DNA of 64,000 nucleotides, taken from NCBI RefSeq assembly GCF_013415125.1, contig NZ_JACCDE010000029.1, positions 1 through 64,000 on the forward strand. Direction: 5' to 3'. Positions 57,008 to 64,000 of the stretch are shown in pieces. Below the pieces are notes generated by a model, which saw only the letters and a list, made by a program, of their open reading frames with translations, did no database searches and was not told the DNA's origin. How positions within the stretch are numbered: position 1 is the stretch's first letter; the number at the start of each line of letters is the position of its first letter. The DNA comes from Vreelandella glaciei (GTDB lineage Bacteria; Pseudomonadota; Gammaproteobacteria; Pseudomonadales; Halomonadaceae). A program made the position numbers and the translations under genes.

Positions 57008-58524
57008 TGGTAGCGAGGCAATGTTCGAGCCTTCACGGCTCGGGTCATTCGAGAATTCCAGTCACTTTTACGTCGCATTCATCGCTGCACGGAAGCAGGC
57101 GTGAAACCTACCTACACTCAAAACACCCACTTCGCCGCAAAGAGAATCTCGTTGATGAAGGCTCCCGGTCTCCTAACAACTACGTTCATATCAGTTGGCC
57201 TGCTAGCCGCTAACACCACCCATGCTCAAGAAGAGAGTGACGCAAAGCGCTGGGATGATGCCCTGGTTAACGCGGCTCAGCAGGTGACGCTGGGGCCGCG
57301 TCCGCTGTTCTTGGTTAACGACATGAGCGCGGATAACGATCACGAGCGCGAATTGAAAGCCTCTTTATTGAATTGTGCTGCGGAGCAAACCCAATGGCAG
57401 CGCTCTCCCTTGACGATTGGACATCGTGGCGCGCCGTTACAGTTTCCAGAACATACGCTCGAATCTTATATTGCCGGGGCTCAAGGCGGGGCGGGTATTC
57501 TTGAGTGCGACGTCGCCTTCACCGCAGATGAGGAGCTCGTCTGCCGTCACTCCCAGTGCGATTTACACTACACCACCAACATCGTCGAGACCGACTTAGC
57601 TGAAAAATGCAGCGTGCCTCCCGCTTTTGACGAAGAAAATGGCGAGCTAGTAAATGCAGCCGATATACGCTGCTGTACCAGCGATATTACGTTAGCCGAA
57701 TTTCGTAGCCTGCAAGGCACCATGGAGGGGGTTAACACTGATGCAGCTACCCTTGAAGAGTACCTTTCAGGCACACCCGAATGGCGCACAGAGCTGTATG
57801 CTACCCGCGGTACACTGATGAGCCATGCCGACAGCATTGCGCTGTTTCAGCAGCTTGGCGTGCAGATGACCCCAGAGCTGAAAGCGCCAGAGGTTGAAAT
57901 GCCGTTTACAGGCGGTTCAGAGCAAGCATTTACGCAGCAGGCGTACGCACAAAAAATGATCGATGAGTACAAAGCGGCAGGCGTTCCTCCCAGCGACGTC
58001 TTCCCGCAGTCATTCAATCTAGACGATGTGCTTTACTGGATTGAACATGAGCCTGAGTTTGGCAATCAGGCGGTTTACCTTGATGGCCGCTACAGCGATG
58101 AGTCCTTTGATCACACTAACCCCGATACGTGGCAGCCAAGTATGCAGTCGCTGGTGGAGAGCGGTGTTCAGATTATCGCCCCTCCCACCTGGATGCTGCT
58201 AGAAACGAATCCCGATTTCGGCAACGATGAACTGGAGAGGCGCTTGCAGCCTTCACTCTATGCCCAACGTGCCCGTGAAGCAGGGCTAACGATGATTGCA
58301 TGGACCCTGGAACGCTCGGGGCCGTTGAAGGAAGGCGGCCAGTGGTACCACAGCACCACTGACGATGTCATTCAGCGTGATGGCGACAAACTGATTACCT
58401 TAGATGCCCTCGTCAATGAGGTTGGCGTTATCGGCGTCTTCAGCGATTGGCCTGCCACGGTTGCCTTCTATGATAACTGTGCCCAGCGGGGTGCCCCCTG
58501 ACTGGCATAGCCAACTGCTAGCGT
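56962..58524. repeat. 29-bp direct repeats flanking the glycerophosphodiesterase gene
   Basis: 56962-56990 (3' end of the phosphatase gene) and 58496-58524 (just at the stop of the diesterase gene) agree in 27 of 29 positions, with a 21-bp identical core ending CCAACTGCTAGCGT. The spacing is about 1.5 kb, exactly enclosing one gene. Confidence 0.8.
57155..58501 (+). CDS. Glycerophosphodiester phosphodiesterase, secreted
   Basis: About 448 aa; hydrolyses glycerophosphodiesters to glycerol-3-phosphate and an alcohol. Signal peptide [18 protein letters not shown]. Catalytic opening [20 protein letters not shown] near residue 88 (HRGA, with the metal-binding Glu of PEHT), [16 protein letters not shown] near 118 and [10 protein letters not shown] near 240. 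A cysteine-rich insertion (CDLHY...CSVPP...RCCTSD) and C-terminal [12 protein letters not shown] are typical of the larger periplasmic members. The ATG at 57155 is chosen because the signal peptide starts there; 57101 is also possible. Flanked by the 29-bp repeats, so it may be a later insertion between the phosphatase and fhuC. Confidence 0.88.
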   Translation: MKAPGLLTTTFISVGLLAANTTHAQEESDAKRWDDALVNAAQQVTLGPRPLFLVNDMSADNDHERELKASLLNCAAEQTQWQRSPLTIGHRGAPLQFPEHTLESYIAGAQGGAGILECDVAFTADEELVCRHSQCDLHYTTNIVETDLAEKCSVPPAFDEENGELVNAADIRCCTSDITLAEFRSLQGTMEGVNTDAATLEEYLSGTPEWRTELYATRGTLMSHADSIALFQQLGVQMTPELKAPEVEMPFTGGSEQAFTQQAYAQKMIDEYKAAGVPPSDVFPQSFNLDDVLYWIEHEPEFGNQAVYLDGRYSDESFDHTNPDTWQPSMQSLVESGVQIIAPPTWMLLETNPDFGNDELERRLQPSLYAQRAREAGLTMIAWTLERSGPLKEGGQWYHSTTDDVIQRDGDKLITLDALVNEVGVIGVFSDWPATVAFYDNCAQRGAP

Positions 58525-58673
58525 TTTAGCTGCCCTGATAAACGATCTAAGTCATCTCTAAGCTCACTGGCTAGCCAATCAGTGGAGGCTAGCTGGCTGA
58601 AACTTTCCCCTTGCCTGCGTTCCCCAAGGGCGTTTGCCCTCTCTCACGTAAATCTTTTCATTTTTTTGTTAAA

Positions 58674-58698
58674 AATGAGAACCATTAGCACTAGAATA
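58674..58698 (+). promoter_or_regulatory. Fur box before fhuC
   Basis: Starts AAATGAGAACCATTAGCAC; 22 of 25 positions equal the site at 12541-12565 before the siderophore reductase. It lies 38 bp before the fhuC start. Confidence 0.65.
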
Positions 58699-58735
58699 GA
58701 ACTATTGTTATTCACCCCGTCCCCAGGAGTCATTC

Positions 58736-59503
58736 ATGTTCGAGGTCAAAGGCGCCACCTTTGAAATCAATGGTAAGTCGATTCTAAACCCCATTGACCA
58801 CAGCTTTCATGAGGGCAAGGTTTACGGCCTGATTGGCCATAACGGCTCGGGCAAGTCGACGCTGATCAAGCTCATGGCCCAGCAGCAGCCGGTAAGCCAG
58901 GGGGGGATTCACTTTGATCAGCGCCCACTGAGTGACTGGGGGAATCGTGAGTTTGCCCGCCAGGTGGCTTACCTACCCCAGCATTTACCAAGCGCAGAAA
59001 GTCTTACCGGGCGCGAGCTAGTCGCCTTTGGCCGCTACCCATGGCACGGGCTGCTGGGCCGCCACACCCAGAAAGACAAAGATGCTATTGATCGCGCTAT
59101 TGCTCTGACCCACACAGAGGCCTTTGCCGACCGCTTGGTCGACACACTCTCTGGTGGTGAACGTCAAAGGGTGTGGTTGGCGATGCTGCTAGCCCAGGGC
59201 AGCCGATTCCTGCTGTTGGATGAGCCCTTAGCGGCGCTTGATATCGCCCATCAAATCGAAGTGCTAGCGCTAATCCGTAAGCTGTGTGACGAGTTAAACC
59301 TTGGTGTGATTATCGTGTTGCATGATATCAACATGGCATCACGTTACTGCGACGAGCTAATGGCACTGCACAGCGGTCGCTTGTTGGCCCATGGCAGTCC
59401 TGGCGATTTGATGTGCTGTAGTACCTTAGAGGCGATTTATGGATTGCCGATGCAAGTCATGAAACATCCCAACGGAGAGCACAATATTGCTGTTGCACAA
59501 TGA
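58736..59503 (+). CDS. fhuC: Ferric-siderophore ABC transporter ATPase (FhuC/FecE-like)
   Basis: 255 aa. Walker [18 protein letters not shown] near residue 33, Q-loop AYLPQHLP, signature LSGGERQRVWLAMLLAQ, Walker B FLLLDEPLAALDIAHQ, switch His VLHDINMASRY. It energises a FhuB-type permease; the only such permease in the window is at 10406-12406, 46 kb away. ATG at 58736 with CCAGGAG ahead. The 3' end overlaps the next gene by 4 bp (ATGA), so ATPase and binding protein are coupled. Confidence 0.93.
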   Translation: MFEVKGATFEINGKSILNPIDHSFHEGKVYGLIGHNGSGKSTLIKLMAQQQPVSQGGIHFDQRPLSDWGNREFARQVAYLPQHLPSAESLTGRELVAFGRYPWHGLLGRHTQKDKDAIDRAIALTHTEAFADRLVDTLSGGERQRVWLAMLLAQGSRFLLLDEPLAALDIAHQIEVLALIRKLCDELNLGVIIVLHDINMASRYCDELMALHSGRLLAHGSPGDLMCCSTLEAIYGLPMQVMKHPNGEHNIAVAQ

Positions 59504-60357
59504 GACACTGCTTTCACCGTGGCTTGTTAGTGTTGGCCTGTCTTGGCACCCTCACAGCCAATGGAGTAGCTGCTTCAACGAAGGTAGTCACCTTGGATTG
59601 GACAATAGCCGAAACGCTGATCGCTTTAGATAGTCCGCCCGTTGGGTTAGCAGAGATTCCCCAGTACCAGCGTTGGGCTGGCGTCGAGCGATTACCGAGT
59701 GGCGTTCTTGATGTCGGCCTGCGTGCTCAACCCAATCGCGAGCTCATTGCTCAGCAGGCACCCGATCACGTCCTTCTCTCACCGCTGTTTATGCGCTTGA
59801 GCAACCAGTTGAGTATTATTGCTCCTATCACTGCGCTGGCCACCTACCAGCCTGGAGGCCCCCTTTGGCAGCGCCTAAAGCGCACAACGGTGACCCTAGC
59901 CAAACTGAGCGGCAATCAAGCCGCGGCCGCCACGCTGATTGATGGCGTTGAAACATACCTGAGTCAACAAAAAGCACGCTTGGAACCACAGCCACCACTA
60001 CTTATCGTGCAGTTTATCGACGCGCGACATCTACGGGTATTTGGTGAGCACAGTCTGTTTCAGGCGGTGGTAGAACGCTTGGGGTTGACCAATGTTTGGC
60101 AACAACCTACCAATCAATGGGGGTTCTCCACGGTAGCGTTAGAAGAGCTGTTGAGCTACTCCGATGCGGCAATCATCATCGTCGAGCCGCTCCCTTCAGG
60201 AATGGACGACGGCATTACCAGTAATGCACTGTGGCAGCAATTACCCGCTGTGAAAGAGAACCGCGTTGTTCGCGTACCGGCGGTGTGGAGTTTTGGGGGG
60301 CTGCCATCCGCTGCGCGCTTCGCTGAGTTACTCAGCGAAGCGCTATTAGCCCGTTAA
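59500..60357 (+). CDS. fhuD: Periplasmic ferric-hydroxamate binding protein (FhuD-like)
   Basis: 285 aa. Signal peptide GLLVLACLGTLTANGVAAS, then VVTLDWTIAETLIALDSPPVGLAEIPQY, the usual FhuD opening. Shared motifs HLRVFGEHSLFQAVVERLGLTNVW and VPAVWSFGGLPSAARFAELL. Being coupled to fhuC, it is the housekeeping binding protein of the importer, whereas the other three copies each sit beside a receptor and may feed the same permease with different siderophores. GC content is like the core genes, unlike the AT-rich copies at 3502 and 20905. Convergent with the receptor at 60380. Confidence 0.92.
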   Translation: MRHCFHRGLLVLACLGTLTANGVAASTKVVTLDWTIAETLIALDSPPVGLAEIPQYQRWAGVERLPSGVLDVGLRAQPNRELIAQQAPDHVLLSPLFMRLSNQLSIIAPITALATYQPGGPLWQRLKRTTVTLAKLSGNQAAAATLIDGVETYLSQQKARLEPQPPLLIVQFIDARHLRVFGEHSLFQAVVERLGLTNVWQQPTNQWGFSTVALEELLSYSDAAIIIVEPLPSGMDDGITSNALWQQLPAVKENRVVRVPAVWSFGGLPSAARFAELLSEALLAR

Positions 60358-60379
60358 ACGAAGCCGTTTTAAAGAGCGT

Positions 60380-62548
60380 TTAGAAGTCCAGTGCCGCCGA
60401 AAGTTTGACCGTACGCGGCTCACCTTGAGTCAAATAACCACCGGTTGCCGAGGCCCAATAGTTCTCATCGGTAAGGTTTTCGATATTAGCTCGCCAGGTG
60501 AGCGTAGTGCCGTTGAGCGGCATGGCATAACGTACGCCGAGATCCCAGCGCGTCCAGGCGTCAACTTCAAGCTGATTGGCAGCGTCTAAATACTGGCTGC
60601 CATTACGCACCGCACGGCCACTGAGCGTCCAGCCCGGGGCTTGTGGAATATCCCACTCGCTGCCTAAGACTAACCGATAACCGGGCACCCCAATCGCATC
60701 GTTACCCTGGTTAGTGCCATCGTCAGTACGCGTCAGTTCAGGATCTATCCACATAGCACTGCTTAGCAAGCGCAAGCCGTCCAGCGGTTCACCGTAAACG
60801 CTTACCTCCACTCCACGATTACGCTGTTCGCCGTAATAGTCATAAACGCCGGTTTCAGTGTTAATAAAGGCGTTGGGTTGCTCAATTTCAAACAGGCTTA
60901 AGCTGCCACCCAGGTTACCCAGATCGAGTTTGGCACCTACCTCGTTCTGTTTAGCTTCGACCAAACCAATACTCTGCCCAGCATTTACCGCCGAGGTAGG
61001 AGCCGTATCACCCGGCTGCAGTGCTTCAATATGGTTAGCGTATAGCGAGAGTGAGTCGGTCGGTTTCACGACGACACCATACACAGGCGAAAGCCGTGTA
61101 TCGCTGAAATTGTTGTCAAAATCACCCTTATAGTCATAGTTAGTGACGTCAACTTCCTGATAGCGGGCGCCCAGGGTAAACAGCAGTCGATCATCCAGGA
61201 AGCCGAGCGTATCGGATAGCGATACGCCGTTGTTACGGGTGCGGCTACGTAGGTTAGGATTACTCATATCGCCGTCGCTCCAATCCGGCGTTTGCAGCGG
61301 CACATCGACAGGTTGATAAATGTTGGTATCGCTCGGTGTAAACAGCACCATCTCATAAGCCGAACGCGTGGTGCGATAGACGCTGGAATAGCCTAAATCC
61401 AACTGATGAGTGACCATGCCTGTATCAAAAACGCCCCGTAGCCCCGCCTGGCCGCCTACGCTTTCAGCCCGATAAGGTACGCGCATCTGGCCAATAGTAG
61501 CATCGCCTTGAGAATTATTGACCGTAGGCGAGGCGTAAACGCCGCTTTCACGAGTGTCATTGCCACCCAGTGCCGCATAAGCTGTCCAGCTGTCGGTGAT
61601 ATCATACTCACCGCGCAGCATCGCAAAGTTGGTGTTTAGATCGGTATTGGCCCACTCTGGCGTATAGTTGGTGCTAGCAGAAGGTGCGTCGGGTACTGCT
61701 GTGATACTCCCAGCGTAAACCACTGAGCGGCCACCGTTCACGGTGTGACTTTGATGTCCAATATCCAACGAAGCGCGGCCGCGCTCACCGCGATAGTCAA
61801 GCCCAATCACGGCGGAGGTCGCACGGCGTTCTTCACCGTCAATCGCTGTGTCGCCACGCCCCCGCACGACATTAGCGCGCACGCCAAACTGATTTTCATC
61901 ACCAAAACGCCGACCAAGCTCGATACCACTTTCGACATAGCCGCTGTCCGTCACTCCGGTAGTAAGCCGATTGAGGGGTTCATCGGCAGCGCGTTTAGGC
62001 TCAATATTGATAGCGCCACCAACGCCAGAGCCACTGGGCGAAACACCATTAGCGAAGGCGTTGGCGCCCTTAAATAGCTCCACACGCTCGGCAATATTGG
62101 TCGCGACTACCTGGCGGGGTAGAACGCCATACAGTCCACCGTAAGCAACGTCTTCGCCATCGAGTTCAAAACCGCGGATCTGAAATTTCTCTGCGTAGTT
62201 GCCGTAGCCAAAACCGCTTTGTACCGATGCATCATTGATTAACACATCGGCCAGCGTCTCAGCCTGCTGGTTTTCAATCAGCTCAGCGGTAAATCCAATC
62301 ACATTGAACGGCACATCGGCCGCATTGCGCTGCCCCCAGGTGCCAACGCGGGCACCGGCAGCCACTTGGCCACCGGCAAATGCAGGCGCCGGAGTATCAC
62401 CCCTCGCTGCAGCCTCCCCGATCACCGTTACGGTCTCCAGCGAAGCACTGTCGTTGGAAGATGCTTGCGCCCAGACAGTGCAGGGCAAAGGGAGCGATCC
62501 CAGCAATACGAACGTGAGCGTACGCCAGGAGAGGCAAGGTAGCGACAT
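60380..62548 (-). CDS. TonB-dependent ferric-siderophore receptor
   Basis: 722 aa. Signal peptide to about residue 28 (TVWAQ), TonB-box-like ETVTVIGEAA, plug with FNVIGFTAELIENQQAETLADVL, ERVELFKGANAFANGVSPSGSGVGGAINIEPKRA, barrel ending YLTQGEPRTVKLSAALDF with terminal Phe. No STN domain. It is the same subfamily as the IS-broken signalling receptor at 109-1770 (LYGV.P, VGGAINI.PKRA, GGQVA.G.R.G), so again the window has a signalling and a non-signalling version of one receptor type. Two Fur-like sites lie upstream in the shared region with the FhuF-like gene. Confidence 0.92.
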   Translation of the reverse strand: MSLPCLSWRTLTFVLLGSLPLPCTVWAQASSNDSASLETVTVIGEAAARGDTPAPAFAGGQVAAGARVGTWGQRNAADVPFNVIGFTAELIENQQAETLADVLINDASVQSGFGYGNYAEKFQIRGFELDGEDVAYGGLYGVLPRQVVATNIAERVELFKGANAFANGVSPSGSGVGGAINIEPKRAADEPLNRLTTGVTDSGYVESGIELGRRFGDENQFGVRANVVRGRGDTAIDGEERRATSAVIGLDYRGERGRASLDIGHQSHTVNGGRSVVYAGSITAVPDAPSASTNYTPEWANTDLNTNFAMLRGEYDITDSWTAYAALGGNDTRESGVYASPTVNNSQGDATIGQMRVPYRAESVGGQAGLRGVFDTGMVTHQLDLGYSSVYRTTRSAYEMVLFTPSDTNIYQPVDVPLQTPDWSDGDMSNPNLRSRTRNNGVSLSDTLGFLDDRLLFTLGARYQEVDVTNYDYKGDFDNNFSDTRLSPVYGVVVKPTDSLSLYANHIEALQPGDTAPTSAVNAGQSIGLVEAKQNEVGAKLDLGNLGGSLSLFEIEQPNAFINTETGVYDYYGEQRNRGVEVSVYGEPLDGLRLLSSAMWIDPELTRTDDGTNQGNDAIGVPGYRLVLGSEWDIPQAPGWTLSGRAVRNGSQYLDAANQLEVDAWTRWDLGVRYAMPLNGTTLTWRANIENLTDENYWASATGGYLTQGEPRTVKLSAALDF

Positions 62549-62580
62549 GGTGAATCCTCTTCAGATAAGAGCAGCCAGCA

Positions 62581-62637
62581 ATATAATCATTGCAATGGGA
62601 ACGCGAATCTTACACTAAAGCATAATCATTTGTATTT
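62581..62637. promoter_or_regulatory. Fur-box region between the receptor and the FhuF-like gene
   Basis: ATATAATCATTGCAAT at 62581-62596 and GCATAATCATTTGTATTT at 62620-62637 each carry AT.ATCATT hexamers; the 206-bp gap is divergent, so one or both could serve both genes. Confidence 0.55.
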
Positions 62638-62754
62638 ATAACAGCGATGCATTTAACGTATATAGCTATTTTAGTGATATGCATTATCGTTTATGATGAC
62701 CTCAGCCTTATTTCCTCAGTGCGCTGTGTCAAAACCTTGTGTTGGAGCCCCGCG

Positions 62755-63543
62755 ATGCCCTCTGCTCTGCGTCAGCCACAACTGTTCGAGCCTTCGTTAG
62801 CTTCCTGCTACACCGGGCCGTTGGCGAACTTTACGCCGCCGTTAATAGGTGGAACGCCGCCGCTGGAAGCGTTCAAAACAGCCCGTTGGCGGAATGCCGA
62901 TTGTCTCAAAGAGGATCTCTCCCGTTTCGCTGGACAGTATCCAGACGGAGACCAGCGGGCAGTGGTATCGATCTGGTCGAAATGGCATTTAAGTGCGCTA
63001 ACCGTTCCCACACTGACAGCCAACCTACTGCTTAACCGTGACCTGCCGGTGGGACTGGACGACATGCAGGTTATCTTTAACGACAAGGGCGCAACCTCGC
63101 GGCTGTGGTTACCCCACGAAGGCACGCCGATAACCACTCAAGATCCGTTTGAGCGTTTTGCCACCCTGATTGAACAGCACTGGGCACCGTTAATTGAGCA
63201 ATTAGCGGCCATCTCCGGCGCCGCTCAGCGAGTGTTCTGGAGCAATGCCGGTGGCTACCTGGATTTTTACGTCAATGCGCTAGGCGGGCATCCGCTTGCC
63301 AATCGGCAGGCGTTTGAAGCCGCCAAGGCGCTGCTGGAAGCACGCACCCTGCCCAACGGCAAGCGCAACCCGCTGTTTCAGCCGGTGCGTTACTTTACGC
63401 CCAAGGGGAGTGAGGAGGTTAAGCGGGTGCGCAAGCTCTGCTGCCTGCGCTACTTACTGGATGAGTTTGATACCTGCGGTACCTGCCCACTTGAGGGCTG
63501 CGACCTGGAGGCGCGCAAACGCGCCAAACTGGCCGCCCGTTAA
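62755..63543 (+). CDS. fhuF: Siderophore-iron reductase, FhuF family ([2Fe-2S])
   Basis: 262 aa. The C-terminal cluster motif is clear: RKLCCLRYLLDEFDTCGTCPL, i.e. Cys-Cys ... Cys-x2-Cys, which binds a [2Fe-2S] centre in FhuF. Family segments VSIWSKWHLSALTVPTLTANLLL and FWSNAGGYLDFY are also present. Role: reductive release of iron from hydroxamate siderophores in the cytoplasm, complementing the SIP-type reductase at 12594. The ATG at 62755 (TTGGAG ahead) is chosen over the track start 62647, which lies in the promoter region. Confidence 0.9.
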   Translation: MPSALRQPQLFEPSLASCYTGPLANFTPPLIGGTPPLEAFKTARWRNADCLKEDLSRFAGQYPDGDQRAVVSIWSKWHLSALTVPTLTANLLLNRDLPVGLDDMQVIFNDKGATSRLWLPHEGTPITTQDPFERFATLIEQHWAPLIEQLAAISGAAQRVFWSNAGGYLDFYVNALGGHPLANRQAFEAAKALLEARTLPNGKRNPLFQPVRYFTPKGSEEVKRVRKLCCLRYLLDEFDTCGTCPLEGCDLEARKRAKLAAR

Positions 63544-63549
63544 AGCGGT

Positions 63550-64000
63550 TTAGATATTTATTTGCGCCACCGCATCTTCACTTGCTCGCGCACGCTGCTC
63601 GCCTTTCAGCTCGCTTAATTGCCCCTTCGACATCTCCAGCAACCGATCAGCGTGGACGAAGTAGCTGTCGTCGTGGCTGATGGCAAACACGGTTTTACCC
63701 ATCGCTTTTAAGTGCGGTAATAGCTCGCGGTAGAACAGCCGTCGGAACTGCGGGTCTTGATCCGCCGCCCACTCGTCGAGGAGCAAGATATCGCGCTTTT
63801 CGGCAATCGCCAGCAGAAGTGCCAGGCGCTTACGCTGCCCTTGTGAGAGCTGCGTGTTGATAACGCGATCACCCTCCCACTGCAGTTTGTGCTGCATCTG
63901 CAGTCTCTCAAGCCAAGTATCAACGACCTGCGGGTCAGCAGGTAGCCCTTCAGGGCCCATGGTCTGATCAAACTGATGGAAATCGGTAAACACGCTGGCA
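63550..64000 (-). CDS. Siderophore/cyclic-peptide export ABC transporter, C-terminal part (runs off the right edge)
   Basis: About 150 codons of the ATPase domain of a third PvdE/SyrD-like exporter: [17 protein letters not shown], signature [14 protein letters not shown], Walker [15 protein letters not shown], switch His [12 protein letters not shown]. It corresponds to the last part of the 8682-10340 protein, which it resembles more than the 14152-15798 protein. The frame is open through the window edge, so the rest of the gene lies beyond 64000. Its 3' end lies 6 bp from the FhuF-like stop, convergent. Confidence 0.88.
   Translation of the reverse strand, partial: ASVFTDFHQFDQTMGPEGLPADPQVVDTWLERLQMQHKLQWEGDRVINTQLSQGQRKRLALLLAIAEKRDILLLDEWAADQDPQFRRLFYRELLPHLKAMGKTVFAISHDDSYFVHADRLLEMSKGQLSELKGEQRARASEDAVAQINI

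Noticed and set aside
57026..57042. Hairpin CGAGCC/GGCTCG after the phosphatase gene as a terminator
   Set aside because: Only six pairs and no U-run; too weak to call.
1..64000. tRNA, rRNA or CRISPR array
   Set aside because: I saw no cloverleaf-type gene, ribosomal RNA sequence or regularly spaced repeats anywhere in the window.

Overview
The window looks like a chromosomal siderophore island of a halophilic gammaproteobacterium, most likely Halomonas or a close relative. I base this on the gene families, the generally 53-63% GC of the core genes and the lipopeptide-siderophore architecture; no taxonomic marker gene is present. Almost everything from 1 to 64000 serves iron: one acyl-peptide (NRPS) siderophore pathway, export ABC transporters, five TonB-dependent receptors (one broken), four periplasmic binding proteins, a hydroxamate ABC importer, three iron-release proteins and three ECF sigma factors with FecR-type partners.

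Left arm (1-12.4 kb, minus strand): an IS630-type element cuts a signalling TonB receptor. Upstream lie FecR and FecI-type sigma genes, then a second set read in the order fhuB-like permease, PvdE-like exporter, sigma, FecR, signalling receptor (with STN domain), binding protein. Middle left (12.5-21.8 kb): siderophore-interacting reductase, cytochrome b561, a second PvdE-like exporter, an acetyltransferase plus a PvdA-like ornithine N5-monooxygenase (which would make N5-acetyl-N5-hydroxyornithine), and a non-signalling paralogue of the 4.5-7.0 kb receptor with its own binding protein.

Biosynthetic core (21.9-48.5 kb, minus strand, read right to left): MbtH, type II thioesterase, Sfp-type PPTase, SyrP/TauD-type aspartate beta-hydroxylase, and three giant NRPSs: FAAL-ACP-C-A-T-E-C-A-T, then C-A-T-(E/C)-A-T, then C-A-T-(E/C)-A-T-TE. 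Reading the A-domain pocket residues by eye gives acyl - D-Asp - (Dab-like) - D-Asp - X - D-Ser - X. X is inferred to be acetyl-hydroxyornithine and one or both Asp to be beta-hydroxylated. This is an amphiphilic, probably photoreactive marine-type siderophore. A PvdS-like sigma factor (49.1-49.6 kb) with a Fur box in front, a PvdS-type TAAAT-N16-CGT box before mbtH, and a 69-aa protein that is only the anti-sigma part of FecR form the probable regulatory circuit.

Right arm (49.8-64 kb): a decayed second locus. Two direct copies of an AAA-ATPase/PD-(D/E)XK gene (one broken) bracket a relic of the pvdA 3' end, a binding protein, a FhuA-like receptor and a relic of the NRPS thioesterase end. 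This is the same order as the living pvdA-receptor/binding protein-NRPS segment, and it suggests swapping of uptake cassettes. Then follow an inositol-monophosphatase-family gene, a glycerophosphodiesterase flanked by 29-bp repeats, fhuC- and fhuD-like genes, another receptor, a FhuF-like reductase and a third, partial exporter. Fur-box-like sites stand before most transcription units. I saw no tRNA, rRNA or CRISPR array.
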